Shown here piece by piece: positions 1-8,413 of a DNA stretch of 64,000 nt. Source of the DNA: CAZBRS01 sp964494475. GTDB lineage: Bacteria > Myxococcota_A > UBA9042 > CAZBRS01. The number at the start of each line of letters is the position of its first letter. Positions within the stretch are counted from its first letter, which is position 1. The stretch lies in assembly GCA_964494475.1 (NCBI GenBank), contig CAZBRS010000003.1:62001-126000 (forward strand), given 5' to 3'. The position numbers were made by a program, and so were the translations under genes. The notes under the pieces are model-generated. The model saw nothing but the letters and a program-made list of their open reading frames with translations, ran no database searches and was not told where the DNA came from.

Positions 1-81
1 CGCGCCCGCCTTCGCGACGTCCAGGTGCCGATCGGGTTCGTACGACCGCGCCAGGATCCGCGCCAGGTCTTTGCGGTCCAT
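1..81 (-). CDS. 5' end of an unidentified gene (cut by window edge)
   Basis: Only the first 27 codons are present; the rest lies beyond the left edge. Translation begins MDRKDLARILARSYEPD at an ATG with a strong Shine-Dalgarno sequence (AGGAGG, 7 bases upstream). The visible residues are charged and soluble, with no signal peptide or membrane segment. The gene is divergent from the phosphate transporter gene to its right, with 70 bases between the two starts. Too little is visible to assign a family. That it is a real gene start is inferred from the ribosome binding site and the open frame to the edge. Confidence 0.6.
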   Translation of the reverse strand, partial: MDRKDLARILARSYEPDRHLDVAKAGA

Positions 82-115
82 GTCGTCTCCTCCTGAAGGC
101 ATGTTTCGAGCCTAT

Positions 116-144
116 TTGACTTCGAGCCGCCAGTCCACTACCAC
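116..144 (+). promoter_or_regulatory. sigma70-type promoter, predicted leaderless start
   Basis: TTGACT (116-121), 17-base spacer, TACCAC (139-144). Only 7 bases separate the -10 element from the ATG at 152, so transcription should begin at or next to the start codon. There is no Shine-Dalgarno sequence before that ATG. The downstream paralog has the same arrangement. Confidence 0.6.
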
Positions 145-151
145 AGACGTC

Positions 152-1963
152 ATGAACGCGAACCAACTCTTCCTGCTGCTCGCGACCATCCTCGGAGGGC
201 TGGGGCTCTTCGTCTACGGCATGAAGCTGATGACGGAGCACCTCGAGGCCCTGGCGGGCTCTCGGCTGCGCACCCTGCTGAACCGCGTGACGGGCACGCG
301 CCTCTCCGGCGCCGGGGCCGGCACGTTGCTGGGCGCCATCGTGCACTCGGGGCCGGCCACCGTCATGCTGGTGGGCTTCATCAACGCCGGGCTGCTCACG
401 CTGGCGGCGTCCGTCCCCGTCATGCTGGGCGCCAACGTGGGCACCACCCTCAGCATGCAGCTCGTGTCGTTCAAGATCGGCGAGTACTGCTACGTGGCCA
501 TCGGCCTCGGGCTGCTCGTCAACCTCGCCACGCGCCGCGACGCCGTGCGCCACTGGGGCCTCCTGCTCTTCGGGTTCGGGCTCCTGTTCCTCGGCATGGA
601 CGCGATGAGCCGCGCCATCGTGCCCCTCAAGCAGGCGGGCTACTTCCAGGTCTTCCTGGCCCACACCGGCGGCGCCACCGCCGGTGGCCTGGCCCTCGGC
701 ATCGTGGCGTCCACCGTGCTCACGGCCCTCGTGCAGTCGAGCGGAGCCACCATCGGCATGCTGTTCGCGCTCGCGTCGGCGGGCGTGTTCACCGAGCTGT
801 CGCAGGCCTTCCCTCTGGTGCTGGGCGCCCACATCGGCACGTGCTCGACCACGCTGCTGGGCAGCCTGGGCACCAACGTCGAGGCGCGCCGCTCGGCCTT
901 GTCGCACCTGCTGTTCAACGTGGTCGGCGCCGTGCTGGCCGCCTTCCTGGCGCCGCTCTACCTGGAGGCCATCCCGTACACCGCCGACGACCTCACGCGG
1001 CAGATCGCCAACACGCACACGCTGGTGCAGGCGCTGAACGCCCTGCTCTTCCTGCCCTTCAGCGCGCGCTTCGCCCGCCTCATCGAGCTCGTGACCCCCA
1101 GCCGCAAACCCCCGACCGCGCGCTCCTTCCTCGACGACGCCCACCTGGCGCGCCCCGAGATGGCCATCGTGGCGGTCATCCTCGAGACCAAGCGCATGGC
1201 CGTCATCGCCCGCAAGATGGTGCGCCAGGCCATGCGGGGCCTCATCAAGCTGACCGACGAGCCCTTCCCCGAGGTGATGAAGGAGGAGGCCTCCATCGAC
1301 CTCCTCACGAGCACGATCAACGAGTACCTGCGGGCGCTCTCCCAGCGCACGCTGTCGCGACGCCAGTCCGTCATCATCCAGTACCTGGTGCGCGCCTCGC
1401 AGGACATCGAGCGCATCGCCGACCACGCCGAAGTGCTCGTCCAGGCCACGCGCGAAAAGAGCGCCAAGGCCGTGTGGTTCGACGACGAGAGCATGGGCCT
1501 GCTGATCGACGTGTTCAAGCAGACCGACCTCGTGCTGCAGTTGATGATCGACTCGCTGAACCCCGCGCTCGAGTCGTTCGACGAGTGCGCCGACCAGGTG
1601 ATCGCGGCCCGCCGGGACTACCGGGCGCTCTCGGCCCGGGTGCGCGACCGCTACGTGCAGCGCGTGCTCGACGGGCAGGACGAAGCGCTGGCGGGGCTGG
1701 TCTACGAGGAGTACCTGAACGCCTTCGATCGCATCGTCAGCCACTCGAAGCGCATCGCCAACCTCGAGCGCCAGCCCCAGTTCCGCGTCAAGAAGGAGCG
1801 CCTCGAGCGCACGGCCGAGCGCCGCTCGCAGCCGCGGCCGCCAGGCCCCCCGAGCGGCCTGCACGTCGACACGGGCATCTTCCGCACCGACGACCTCGAC
1901 GGCGGCCTCTCCCCCGACGGCGAATCGTTGCTGAAGCCCGCGCCTCCAAAGAACCCGGAGTGA
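152..1963 (+). CDS. Na/Pi cotransporter family protein with PhoU-like C-terminal domain (paralog 1)
   Basis: Predicted inner-membrane protein of the NptA/PNaS family, which couples sodium to phosphate uptake or export. The first about 330 residues are polytopic and contain the two inverted core repeats. The remainder is a soluble helical PhoU-like region with several Glu/Asp-rich helices. The second repeat keeps the family motif QSSGAT, but the first reads HSGPATV where the paralog downstream has HSSATTV and the family usually has QSSSATT. The ATG at 152 was chosen over an upstream in-frame ATG because it aligns with the paralog and sits 7 bases after a good -10 element. The FxsA gene follows 5 bases downstream. 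Actual substrate and direction of transport are not known. Confidence 0.88.
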   Translation: MNANQLFLLLATILGGLGLFVYGMKLMTEHLEALAGSRLRTLLNRVTGTRLSGAGAGTLLGAIVHSGPATVMLVGFINAGLLTLAASVPVMLGANVGTTLSMQLVSFKIGEYCYVAIGLGLLVNLATRRDAVRHWGLLLFGFGLLFLGMDAMSRAIVPLKQAGYFQVFLAHTGGATAGGLALGIVASTVLTALVQSSGATIGMLFALASAGVFTELSQAFPLVLGAHIGTCSTTLLGSLGTNVEARRSALSHLLFNVVGAVLAAFLAPLYLEAIPYTADDLTRQIANTHTLVQALNALLFLPFSARFARLIELVTPSRKPPTARSFLDDAHLARPEMAIVAVILETKRMAVIARKMVRQAMRGLIKLTDEPFPEVMKEEASIDLLTSTINEYLRALSQRTLSRRQSVIIQYLVRASQDIERIADHAEVLVQATREKSAKAVWFDDESMGLLIDVFKQTDLVLQLMIDSLNPALESFDECADQVIAARRDYRALSARVRDRYVQRVLDGQDEALAGLVYEEYLNAFDRIVSHSKRIANLERQPQFRVKKERLERTAERRSQPRPPGPPSGLHVDTGIFRTDDLDGGLSPDGESLLKPAPPKNPE

Positions 1964-1968
1964 TTCCC

Positions 1969-2355
1969 ATGGGGCTCCTCCTACTAATCGGGATCCCGGC
2001 GCTCGAGGTGTGGACGCTCGCGCAGATCGGCCACCGGCTCGGCTGGTTCGAGACGCTGGCCGCGCTGGTGCTCGTCGGCGTCTTCGGCGTCGCCCTGGCC
2101 CGGAACGAGGGGCTGCTCGTGGTCGAGCGCCTGCGCGCCGCCTCTGCGGCCGGCCGCCCTCCCGAGCGCGAGATCGTCGACGGCCTGCTCGTGCTGATCG
2201 CCGGAGCCCTGCTGATCCTGCCGGGCTTCGTCTCCGACGCCCTGGCCCTCCTGATCCTCTTTCCGCTGACGCGACCCCTCTTCCGGGCGTGGCTCACGCG
2301 AAAGCTGCGGGCGCGACGGCGCATCGCGGCCCCGCCCCCGGACGGACGAATTTGA
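1969..2355 (+). CDS. fxsA: FxsA family membrane protein
   Basis: A 128-residue inner-membrane protein of the FxsA family, whose E. coli member, when overproduced, relieves exclusion of phage T7 by the F plasmid. Its native role is not established. Three or four hydrophobic segments are visible, with the family's conserved sections LLLLIGIPALEVW, an ARNEG turn and LPGFVSDALALL. The C-terminus is short and Arg/Pro-rich. The ATG begins 5 bases after the stop of the preceding transporter gene, so the two are probably cotranscribed; no good ribosome binding site is seen. The next transporter gene has its own promoter just downstream. Confidence 0.82.
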   Translation: MGLLLLIGIPALEVWTLAQIGHRLGWFETLAALVLVGVFGVALARNEGLLVVERLRAASAAGRPPEREIVDGLLVLIAGALLILPGFVSDALALLILFPLTRPLFRAWLTRKLRARRRIAAPPPDGRI

Positions 2356-2380
2356 CTTTGACGTGACGCTCCGGTAACAC
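2352..2380 (+). promoter_or_regulatory. sigma70-type promoter, predicted leaderless start
   Basis: TTGACT (2352-2357), 17-base spacer, TAACAC (2375-2380), then 7 bases to the ATG at 2388. Element sequence, spacer and distance to ATG nearly duplicate the promoter of the paralogous transporter gene. It overlaps the last codons of fxsA. Confidence 0.6.
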
Positions 2381-2387
2381 GTCGCTC

Positions 2388-4205
2388 ATGAGCGCTGGCA
2401 AGCTCGTCTTCCTCATCGCCTCGATCCTCGGAGGTCTGGGCCTCTTCATCTACGGCATGAAGGTGATGACCGAGGGCCTCGAAGGGCTCGCGGGCGGTCG
2501 CCTCCGCAGCCTTCTCGGGCGCCTCACGAAGCACCGGATCACCGGAATCAGCGTGGGCACGTTCCTCGGCACGCTGGTCCACTCCAGCGCCACCACCGTC
2601 ATGCTGGTCGGCTTCATCAACGCCGGCCTGCTCAGCCTGGCGGCGTCGGTGCCCGTCATGCTGGGCGCCAACATCGGCACGACCCTCAGCATGCAGCTCG
2701 TGTCGTTCAAGCTGGGCGAGTACTGCTTCTTCGCCATCGCCCTGGGCCTGCTCACCCATCTGGCCGCGCCCCGCCAGGCCCTCAAGCAGGGCGGGCTCAT
2801 GCTCTTCGGCTTCGGCCTGCTCTTCCTCGGCATGAACGTCATGAGCGACGCCATCGTGCCCCTGAAGAGCGCCGGCTACTTCGAGACCTTCCTCGCCGCC
2901 ACCGACGGCAGCACGGTCCGGGGCATGCTCCTGGGCATCCTGGCCGCGACCGCGGTCACCGGCGTCATCCAATCGAGCGGCGCGACCATCGGCATGCTGT
3001 TCGCGCTGGCGTCGGCCGGCGTGTTTCGCGACCTCGCCAACGTCTTCCCCCTGGTCCTCGGCGCCCACATCGGCACCTGCGCCACCGCCCTGCTCGGCAG
3101 CATCGGCACCAACCTCGACGCGCGCCGCTCGGCGCTGGCCCACCTGCTGTTCAACGTGATCGGCGCCGCGCTCGCGGCCCTCGCGTCGCCGCTCTACCTG
3201 GCCGTGCTCCCGCTGACCGCCGACGACCTCACGCGCCAGATCGCCAACACCCACACCCTGGTGCAGTTCGTCAACGCCCTGCTCTTCCTGCCCTTCACGG
3301 GGCCCTACGCGCGCCTCATCGAGCGGCTGACGCCGAGCCGCAAGCCCCCCGCCCAGCGCAGCTTCCTCGAAGACAAGTACCTGGCGCGGCCCGAGATGGC
3401 CATCGTGGCCGTCATCCTCGAGACGCGGCGCATGGCCATCATCGCCCGCAAGATGGTGCGCCAGTCCATGCTCGGGCTGGTCAAGCTGTCCGACGAGCTC
3501 TTCCCCCAGGTCCTGAAGGAGGAGGCCTCCATCGACCTGTTGACGGCGTCGGTGAACGAGTACCTGCGCAAGGTGTCCGATCGTACGCTGTCGAGGCGGC
3601 AGTCGCTCATCGTGCAATACCTGGTGCGCGCCGTGCAGGACATCGAGCGCATCGCCGATCACGCCGAAGTGCTGGTGCAGACCACGCGCGAAAAGGTCGC
3701 CAAGGGCGTGTGGTTCGACGACGAGAGCATGAAGCTGATGGTCGACGTGTACCAGCAGGCCGACCACGTGCTCGAGCTCATGGTCGAGTCGCTGAACCCG
3801 GCCCGCGAGTCGTTCGACGAGTGCGCCGACCAGGTGATCGCGGCCCGCAAGGAGTACCGCACGCTCTCGGAGCAGGTGCGGGAGCGCCACGTGCAGCGCG
3901 TGCTCGACCAGCAGGACGACGCCCTGGCCGGCGTGGTCTACGAAGAGTACCTGAACGCCTTCGACCGCATCGTGAGCCACTCGAAGCGCATCGCCCACCT
4001 CGAGCGCCGCCCCCACTTCCGCGTGAAGAAGGAGCGCCTCGACCGCACCAGCGAGCGCCGCGCCACGCCGCGACCGCCCAACGCCGCGAGCGCGCTCAAG
4101 CTCGACACGGGCCTGTTCCGGGCCGAAGACATCGACGACAGCGTGCCGGCCGAAGACGCCCGCATGCTGGAGCCGAACGGCCCGGGGACGCCCCAGGCGC
4201 GCTGA
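2388..4205 (+). CDS. Na/Pi cotransporter family protein with PhoU-like C-terminal domain (paralog 2)
   Basis: A 605-residue close paralog of the transporter gene two positions upstream; the two align over nearly their full length, including the PhoU-like tail. It keeps both family motifs, HSSATTV in the first core repeat and QSSGAT in the second, so it is the better candidate for a working sodium-phosphate carrier. The N-terminus (MSAGKLVFLIASILGGLGLF) leads straight into the first membrane segment. The final about 60 residues are polar and probably disordered. It ends 9 bases before the convergent repeat-lipoprotein gene. The arrangement with FxsA in the middle suggests tandem duplication around that gene. 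Confidence 0.9.
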   Translation: MSAGKLVFLIASILGGLGLFIYGMKVMTEGLEGLAGGRLRSLLGRLTKHRITGISVGTFLGTLVHSSATTVMLVGFINAGLLSLAASVPVMLGANIGTTLSMQLVSFKLGEYCFFAIALGLLTHLAAPRQALKQGGLMLFGFGLLFLGMNVMSDAIVPLKSAGYFETFLAATDGSTVRGMLLGILAATAVTGVIQSSGATIGMLFALASAGVFRDLANVFPLVLGAHIGTCATALLGSIGTNLDARRSALAHLLFNVIGAALAALASPLYLAVLPLTADDLTRQIANTHTLVQFVNALLFLPFTGPYARLIERLTPSRKPPAQRSFLEDKYLARPEMAIVAVILETRRMAIIARKMVRQSMLGLVKLSDELFPQVLKEEASIDLLTASVNEYLRKVSDRTLSRRQSLIVQYLVRAVQDIERIADHAEVLVQTTREKVAKGVWFDDESMKLMVDVYQQADHVLELMVESLNPARESFDECADQVIAARKEYRTLSEQVRERHVQRVLDQQDDALAGVVYEEYLNAFDRIVSHSKRIAHLERRPHFRVKKERLDRTSERRATPRPPNAASALKLDTGLFRAEDIDDSVPAEDARMLEPNGPGTPQAR

Positions 4206-4214
4206 ATCGCACCC

Positions 4215-6800
4215 CTACAGGTACGTGAACAGGTCGGCCTTGATGGTCAGCTTGCCGTCGGGGTTCTTGACCGAGACCGGCGCCTTGCCGGGCGTCCCGG
4301 GCGGCAGCAGGCACGGGATCTGCGTCGAGTCGGCCTGGTCCCAGTCGGGCACCGTGCACAGCGCGCCCCCCACGCGCACCTCGGCCGAGCAGCGCAGATA
4401 GAGCCCCTTGACGGTCACGAACACGCCCCCGGCCGCGGGCCCGCTGGTCGGCGCGATCGACGTGAGGATCGGGTAGGGATCGGTGCCCTCGAGCGAGCAC
4501 TCGACCGCGAAGGTCGTCGGGTTGCAGCGCAGCTTGCCCTTGATCTTGCCCACGCACCCCGGGTGGGGGCTCGGGTAGATGCAGTCGGCGCCGACGTTCA
4601 ACCCCTCGTCGACGGCCTCGTCGCAGGTGTCGTCGATGCCGTTGCACAGCTCGTGGCCGAGGGCCTTCCCGCCGTTGGCGCAGGCGCAGGTGGCCTCGAA
4701 CTCTTCGCCGTCGTCGACGACCTCGTTGCAGTCGTCGTCGATGCCGTTGCAGCGCTCGTCGGCGGGCAATTCGAAGCCGTTGGCGCAGCGGCATGCGGGC
4801 AGGTCGTCGTCGAGGCGCCCGTTGCAGTCGTCGTCGACGTGGTTGCAGAGCTCGACGGCCAGGGGCGGCTTCCCGTCGGCGCAGGCGCAGTCGGTCAGGG
4901 CCTCGTCGGTGGCCCCGTCGCAGTCGTTGTCGAGGCGATCGCAGGTGGTCTCGTCGGGCTCGTAGCCCTCGAGCCCGGGCACGAAGCACTGCCAGCCCTC
5001 GGCGCCCACGCAAGCCGCCGTCACGGCCCCCGGCGCCGCGCAGAGGCCGGCCTGGGGGCAGTCGCTGTCGAGCAGGCCGAGGCCGTCGTCGACGCCGCCG
5101 TTGCAGTCGTCGTCGACCCCGTTGCACACCTCGGGCGAGGGCGTCCCGGTTCCGCCCGCGCACGCGCAGCCCTCGAGCGACTCGTCGGTGAAGCCGTCGC
5201 AGTCGTTGTCGCGCCCGTCGCAGGTGACCTCGGCGCCTCCCACGCTCTCGTGGTGGGGCACGCCGCTGAAATCGCACGTCCAACCGAAGCTGCCCCCGCA
5301 CGCCGGCTTGGCCTTGCCCGCGCAGACCCCCAGTGTGGGACAGATCCAGTCGGGCGCCGCGAGGCCATCGTCGATGGCCGCGTTGCAGTCGTCGTCGCGC
5401 CCGTTGCAGGTCTCGGTGCCCGGCGGCACGTCGCCGCTGCAGGCACAGGTGACCTGCAGCGCCTCGTCGACCAGCCCGTCGCAGTCGTCGTCGACGCGGT
5501 TGCACACCTCGTCGCGGGGTTCGGCCCCTCCGGCGCAGCCGCAGCGCGGGAGGCCGTCGTCGATGGCCGCGTTGCAGTCGTCGTCGCGCCCGTTGCAGAT
5601 CTCGGCGGCGAAGGGCGCGCCCCCGTCGGCGCACGCGCAGACCGCCAGGCCCTCGTCGGTCAGGCCGTCGCAGTCGTTGTCGAGGCCGTCGCAGCGCTGC
5701 TCGACGGCTTCGTACAGGGGCCCGAGGAAGGTCGCGTCGCACACCCACCCGGCGCTCGCGAGGCACAACGCCTCGAGCCCCGACGCGCACACGCCCTCGG
5801 CCAGGCAGCCGGCCGCTGAAGGATCGAGCGCCTCGTCGCGCTTGCCGTCGCAGTCGTCATCGATCCCGTTGCACACCTCGGCCCCGGGCTCTGCCCCCCC
5901 GGTACACGCGCACGCCTCGACGTCGTCGATGACCCCGTTGCAGTCGTCGTCGATGCGGTTGCAGAGCTCGCTCTCGGCCCCGGCCTTGCCGTCCTGGCAG
6001 GCGCATCGGGCCACGTTCTCGTCGACCAGCCCGTCGCAGTCGTCGTCGAGGCGGTTGCAGAGTTCGTCGGCCAGCGCCGGCTCGGCGTTGCGGCACCGGC
6101 AGGTGTCGAGGCCGTCGTCGACCACGCCGTCGCAGTCGTCGTCGGCCGCGTTGCAGGTCTCGGGCGCGGGCTCCCGGCCCGCTTCGGCGCAGCCGCAGTT
6201 CGGCACCTGCTCGTCGGTGTCGCCGTCGCAGTCGTCGTCGAGGGCGTTGCACACCTCGGCGGGGGGCTCGGCGGGCGTGCAGCCGTACTCGCACCCGTCG
6301 TCGCCCGTCTGGTTCAGGTTGTTCCAGCCGTCGTCGCAGGCCACCACGTTGCACGCGCTCGGCGACGTGCAATAGAGCGTGGCGTGGCGCGTCGGATCGT
6401 TCCAGGTCTTGGGGTAGTCCTTGATGCTGTTGCGGGCGTCGGCCTCGTCGGCCAGACCGTCGCCGTCGGCGTCGGCCACCGAGCTCTCGAGCGCGTCGAG
6501 CAGGCCGTCGCCGTCCTGATCGAAGGGAGCATCCGGGTCGCCGATCTCGAAGCCGTCGGGGTCGCCGTCGTCGTCGGTGTCGGGCTCGAGCGCCGCCGTC
6601 CCGAGCCGGCGCTCGTCCTCGTTGGAGAGCCCGTCGAGGTCGCTGTCGGCTGACGCCAGGTAGCAGGCGTTCTGCAGGCAGAGCTCGTCGACCCCGCACT
6701 CGGCGTCGCCGTTGCAGGTGAGCTGCCCGTCGTCGCCGCCGCCGGCGCACGCCAGCGCGAAGGCCAACAGCCCGATCGCCACGAACCTCGTCGTCCTCAT
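4215..6800 (-). CDS. secreted lipoprotein with 15 MopE-like Cys/Asp repeats and C-terminal IPT/TIG domain
   Basis: A predicted lipoprotein: the signal peptide ends in ALAC with the lipidated Cys at residue 18. Residues about 50-125 contain thrombospondin type 3-like calcium motifs (DSDLDG, DTDDDGD, DQDGDG, DADGDG). Residues 183-740 hold fifteen repeats of the form C-N-x-x-D-D-D-C-(D/N)-G followed by D-(D/E)-x-L and closing Cys residues, the metal-binding motif first noted in MopE-type proteins. Residues about 777-861 look like an IPT/TIG immunoglobulin-like domain (TSIAPTSGPAAGG). The architecture suits a large surface protein that binds calcium or copper. The ligand and function are unknown; such proteins are abundant in Myxococcota and Bradymonadia. 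A divergent promoter region separates it from the rlmJ-like gene. Confidence 0.88.
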   Translation of the reverse strand: MRTTRFVAIGLLAFALACAGGGDDGQLTCNGDAECGVDELCLQNACYLASADSDLDGLSNEDERRLGTAALEPDTDDDGDPDGFEIGDPDAPFDQDGDGLLDALESSVADADGDGLADEADARNSIKDYPKTWNDPTRHATLYCTSPSACNVVACDDGWNNLNQTGDDGCEYGCTPAEPPAEVCNALDDDCDGDTDEQVPNCGCAEAGREPAPETCNAADDDCDGVVDDGLDTCRCRNAEPALADELCNRLDDDCDGLVDENVARCACQDGKAGAESELCNRIDDDCNGVIDDVEACACTGGAEPGAEVCNGIDDDCDGKRDEALDPSAAGCLAEGVCASGLEALCLASAGWVCDATFLGPLYEAVEQRCDGLDNDCDGLTDEGLAVCACADGGAPFAAEICNGRDDDCNAAIDDGLPRCGCAGGAEPRDEVCNRVDDDCDGLVDEALQVTCACSGDVPPGTETCNGRDDDCNAAIDDGLAAPDWICPTLGVCAGKAKPACGGSFGWTCDFSGVPHHESVGGAEVTCDGRDNDCDGFTDESLEGCACAGGTGTPSPEVCNGVDDDCNGGVDDGLGLLDSDCPQAGLCAAPGAVTAACVGAEGWQCFVPGLEGYEPDETTCDRLDNDCDGATDEALTDCACADGKPPLAVELCNHVDDDCNGRLDDDLPACRCANGFELPADERCNGIDDDCNEVVDDGEEFEATCACANGGKALGHELCNGIDDTCDEAVDEGLNVGADCIYPSPHPGCVGKIKGKLRCNPTTFAVECSLEGTDPYPILTSIAPTSGPAAGGVFVTVKGLYLRCSAEVRVGGALCTVPDWDQADSTQIPCLLPPGTPGKAPVSVKNPDGKLTIKADLFTYL
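4581..6254 (-). repeat. 15 tandem coding repeats (Cys/Asp-rich metal-binding motif)
   Basis: The part of the lipoprotein gene that encodes the fifteen CNxxDDDC(D/N)G units. The DNA shows recurring GTTGCAGTCGTCGTC-like strings on the plus strand at irregular spacing of roughly 80-170 bases. Units differ in the segment between motifs, and several pairs carry a longer insert with extra Cys residues. The repeat comes from the protein motif and is not a mobile or CRISPR repeat. Confidence 0.85.
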
Positions 6801-6832
6801 GGGTGCCCCTGCCTCGCGACTCGTCGCCCTTC

Positions 6833-6861
6833 AACGTAGCGCGAAGGCGGAGTCGGTACAA
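6833..6861 (-). promoter_or_regulatory. candidate promoter of the repeat lipoprotein gene
   Basis: On the minus strand TTGTAC (6861-6856), 17-base spacer, TACGTT (6838-6833), about 32 bases before the ATG. On the plus strand the same stretch contains TACAAT at 6857-6862, a possible -10 element for the divergent rlmJ-like gene, but with no convincing -35 element. Confidence 0.4.
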
Positions 6862-6948
6862 TGAAATGAGAGGACCGGACCGCTCGCCGAGGGCCTTGAC
6901 GCGCGGACCGCGACGCGGTAGGCCTCGCGCCCACGAGGGAGGACGCCC

Positions 6949-7761
6949 ATGACCTACCACCACTCCGCGAAGGCAGGCAACCCCGGCGACGTGGTCAAGC
7001 ACGCGCTGGTGGCCGAGGTGCTCGCGCGCCTGGCGCGGCCCGAGCAGCTCTTCGTCTATGCCGAGACCCACTCCGGCTCGGCGCTGCACCTGCTGGCGCC
7101 GGGGGGCGAGTGGGAGGAGGGCCTGGGGCTGCTCGACCCCTGCCCCGAGCCGGGGGCCTGGGAGCGCCTGGTGCTGGGCCGCACGCTGCTCCCCGCCGCC
7201 GAGCGCGAGGGGTGGCGGCCCTACCCGGGGTCGGCGCTGCTCGCGTGGAGCGTGTTGAAGGAGCGCGGCGCGCGACCCCACCTGGTGCTCTGCGAGGTGA
7301 ACACGGCCGTGTGCGCCGATCTCGAGGCCGGGTTCCAGGACCTCGGCGTCGACGCGGCGTCGATCATGGCGGGCGACGGCTACCGCACGCTGCGGGCGCT
7401 CCTCGAAGAGACCCCGCCCCCGAGCCTGGTGCTGCTCGATCCCCCGGCCTTCGAGGCGGTGGCGATCCAGGACGCGCTCGAGCGCTGCCGGGCCGCGGGC
7501 GTGCCGGCCATCGCCTGGCTGCCCCTGGTGGCCGAGCCCGACGAGGTGCCACCCGAGGTGCTGGGGCTCGAGCGCTGGGCCGCCGAGACCGACCGCCCCA
7601 CCGTGCGGGCCGCCTGGCCCCGCCCCACGCGGGCCGATCGCTGCACCCGCGGCTGCCTGCTGGTCGCGAACGGCGTGCCCGCCGACGCCTGGAAGGCCGG
7701 CGTCAACGTCGCGCGCAAGCTGAACGTGCCGCGCACGTGGACGTTCCAGGCGGCCCTGTAG
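6949..7761 (+). CDS. rlmJ: 23S rRNA (adenine-N6) methyltransferase, RlmJ family
   Basis: The E. coli family member methylates A2030 of 23S rRNA using S-adenosylmethionine. The 270-residue length and the N-terminal signature YHHSAKAGNPGDVVKH (E. coli has YRHS...AG...DVLKH) identify the family. ETHSGSA near residue 39 and LVLCEVN near 112 fit the SAM-binding fold. The catalytic motif IV is at residues 164-168 and reads DPPAF rather than the usual DPPY, so the aromatic residue is displaced by one. A good ribosome binding site (GGGAGGA) precedes the ATG. It converges with the deoxynucleoside kinase gene, 4 bases away. Confidence 0.85.
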   Translation: MTYHHSAKAGNPGDVVKHALVAEVLARLARPEQLFVYAETHSGSALHLLAPGGEWEEGLGLLDPCPEPGAWERLVLGRTLLPAAEREGWRPYPGSALLAWSVLKERGARPHLVLCEVNTAVCADLEAGFQDLGVDAASIMAGDGYRTLRALLEETPPPSLVLLDPPAFEAVAIQDALERCRAAGVPAIAWLPLVAEPDEVPPEVLGLERWAAETDRPTVRAAWPRPTRADRCTRGCLLVANGVPADAWKAGVNVARKLNVPRTWTFQAAL

Positions 7762-7765
7762 GGCG

Positions 7766-8413
7766 TCACGAACGGGAGTAGCCGAACTCGCTGACGGTGC
7801 GCATGAAGCTGTGATCCAGGTACTCGCGCTTGATGACCTGGGCCATCTCCTCGACCGTGGGGTACTGCGCGTAGCTGACGCTGATCAGCGGCACCACGCG
7901 GCTGATGTCCTTCACGAAGGCCTGGTACTCGCGGTACAGCGCCTCGAGGTACGCCATGCTGATGCCCGACTCGACGCCCCGGCTGCGCTCCTCGATGCGC
8001 GCCATGCTCGTGGCGGGCTCGACGTCGAGGTAGATGATGAGGTTCGGCTTGCACATGAAGTTCGACATGTGCTTGAAGAGCTGCAGGTACGTGCGGTAGT
8101 CGCGCGGGTCCATGAGGCCCGTGTCCGACAACATCTTGGCGAAGACGGCGTCCTCGTAGATGGTGCGGTCCTGGATGGCCGGACGGCCGCGCCAGATGAT
8201 CTCCTGGTGCTGCTGGAAGCGGCGGTTCAAGAGGTAGATCTGCATCGCGAAGCTCACCTTCGCGGTGTCGCGGTAGAAGTCCTCGAGGTACTCGTTGTCG
8301 GCCACGGGCTCGTAGTAGACGTCGAGCCCCAGGTGCTCGCCCAACGCCTTGGCCAGGGTGCTCTTGCCCGCGCCGATCATGCCGGCCACGCCGATGAACA
8401 GGTTCTCCAACAT
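7766..8413 (-). CDS. deoxynucleoside kinase (dGK/dCK/dAK family)
   Basis: A 215-residue cytoplasmic kinase that phosphorylates deoxynucleosides for the salvage of DNA precursors. Visible features are the P-loop at residues 11-18 (GMIGAGKS), the substrate motif DRTIYED at 82-88, and an Arg-rich LID region near residues 145-155 (ARIEERSRGVES). The start MLENLFIGVAG places the P-loop at the usual distance from the N-terminus; in-frame upstream codons would add an Arg/Pro-rich extension unlike the family. Which deoxynucleoside is preferred cannot be told from sequence. It is a single gene, divergent from the membrane protein to its right. Confidence 0.88.
   Translation of the reverse strand: MLENLFIGVAGMIGAGKSTLAKALGEHLGLDVYYEPVADNEYLEDFYRDTAKVSFAMQIYLLNRRFQQHQEIIWRGRPAIQDRTIYEDAVFAKMLSDTGLMDPRDYRTYLQLFKHMSNFMCKPNLIIYLDVEPATSMARIEERSRGVESGISMAYLEALYREYQAFVKDISRVVPLISVSYAQYPTVEEMAQVIKREYLDHSFMRTVSEFGYSRS

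Noticed and set aside
1788..4016. Minus-strand open frame of 742 codons opposite the second transporter paralog.
   Set aside because: Antisense of a gene whose product aligns with its paralog over its full length.
4581..6254. Regularly recurring GTTGCAGTCGTCGTC-like strings, CRISPR-like at first sight.
   Set aside because: Spacing is variable, the 'spacers' are coding, and the strings encode the repeated CNxxDDDC protein motif. No cas genes are present.
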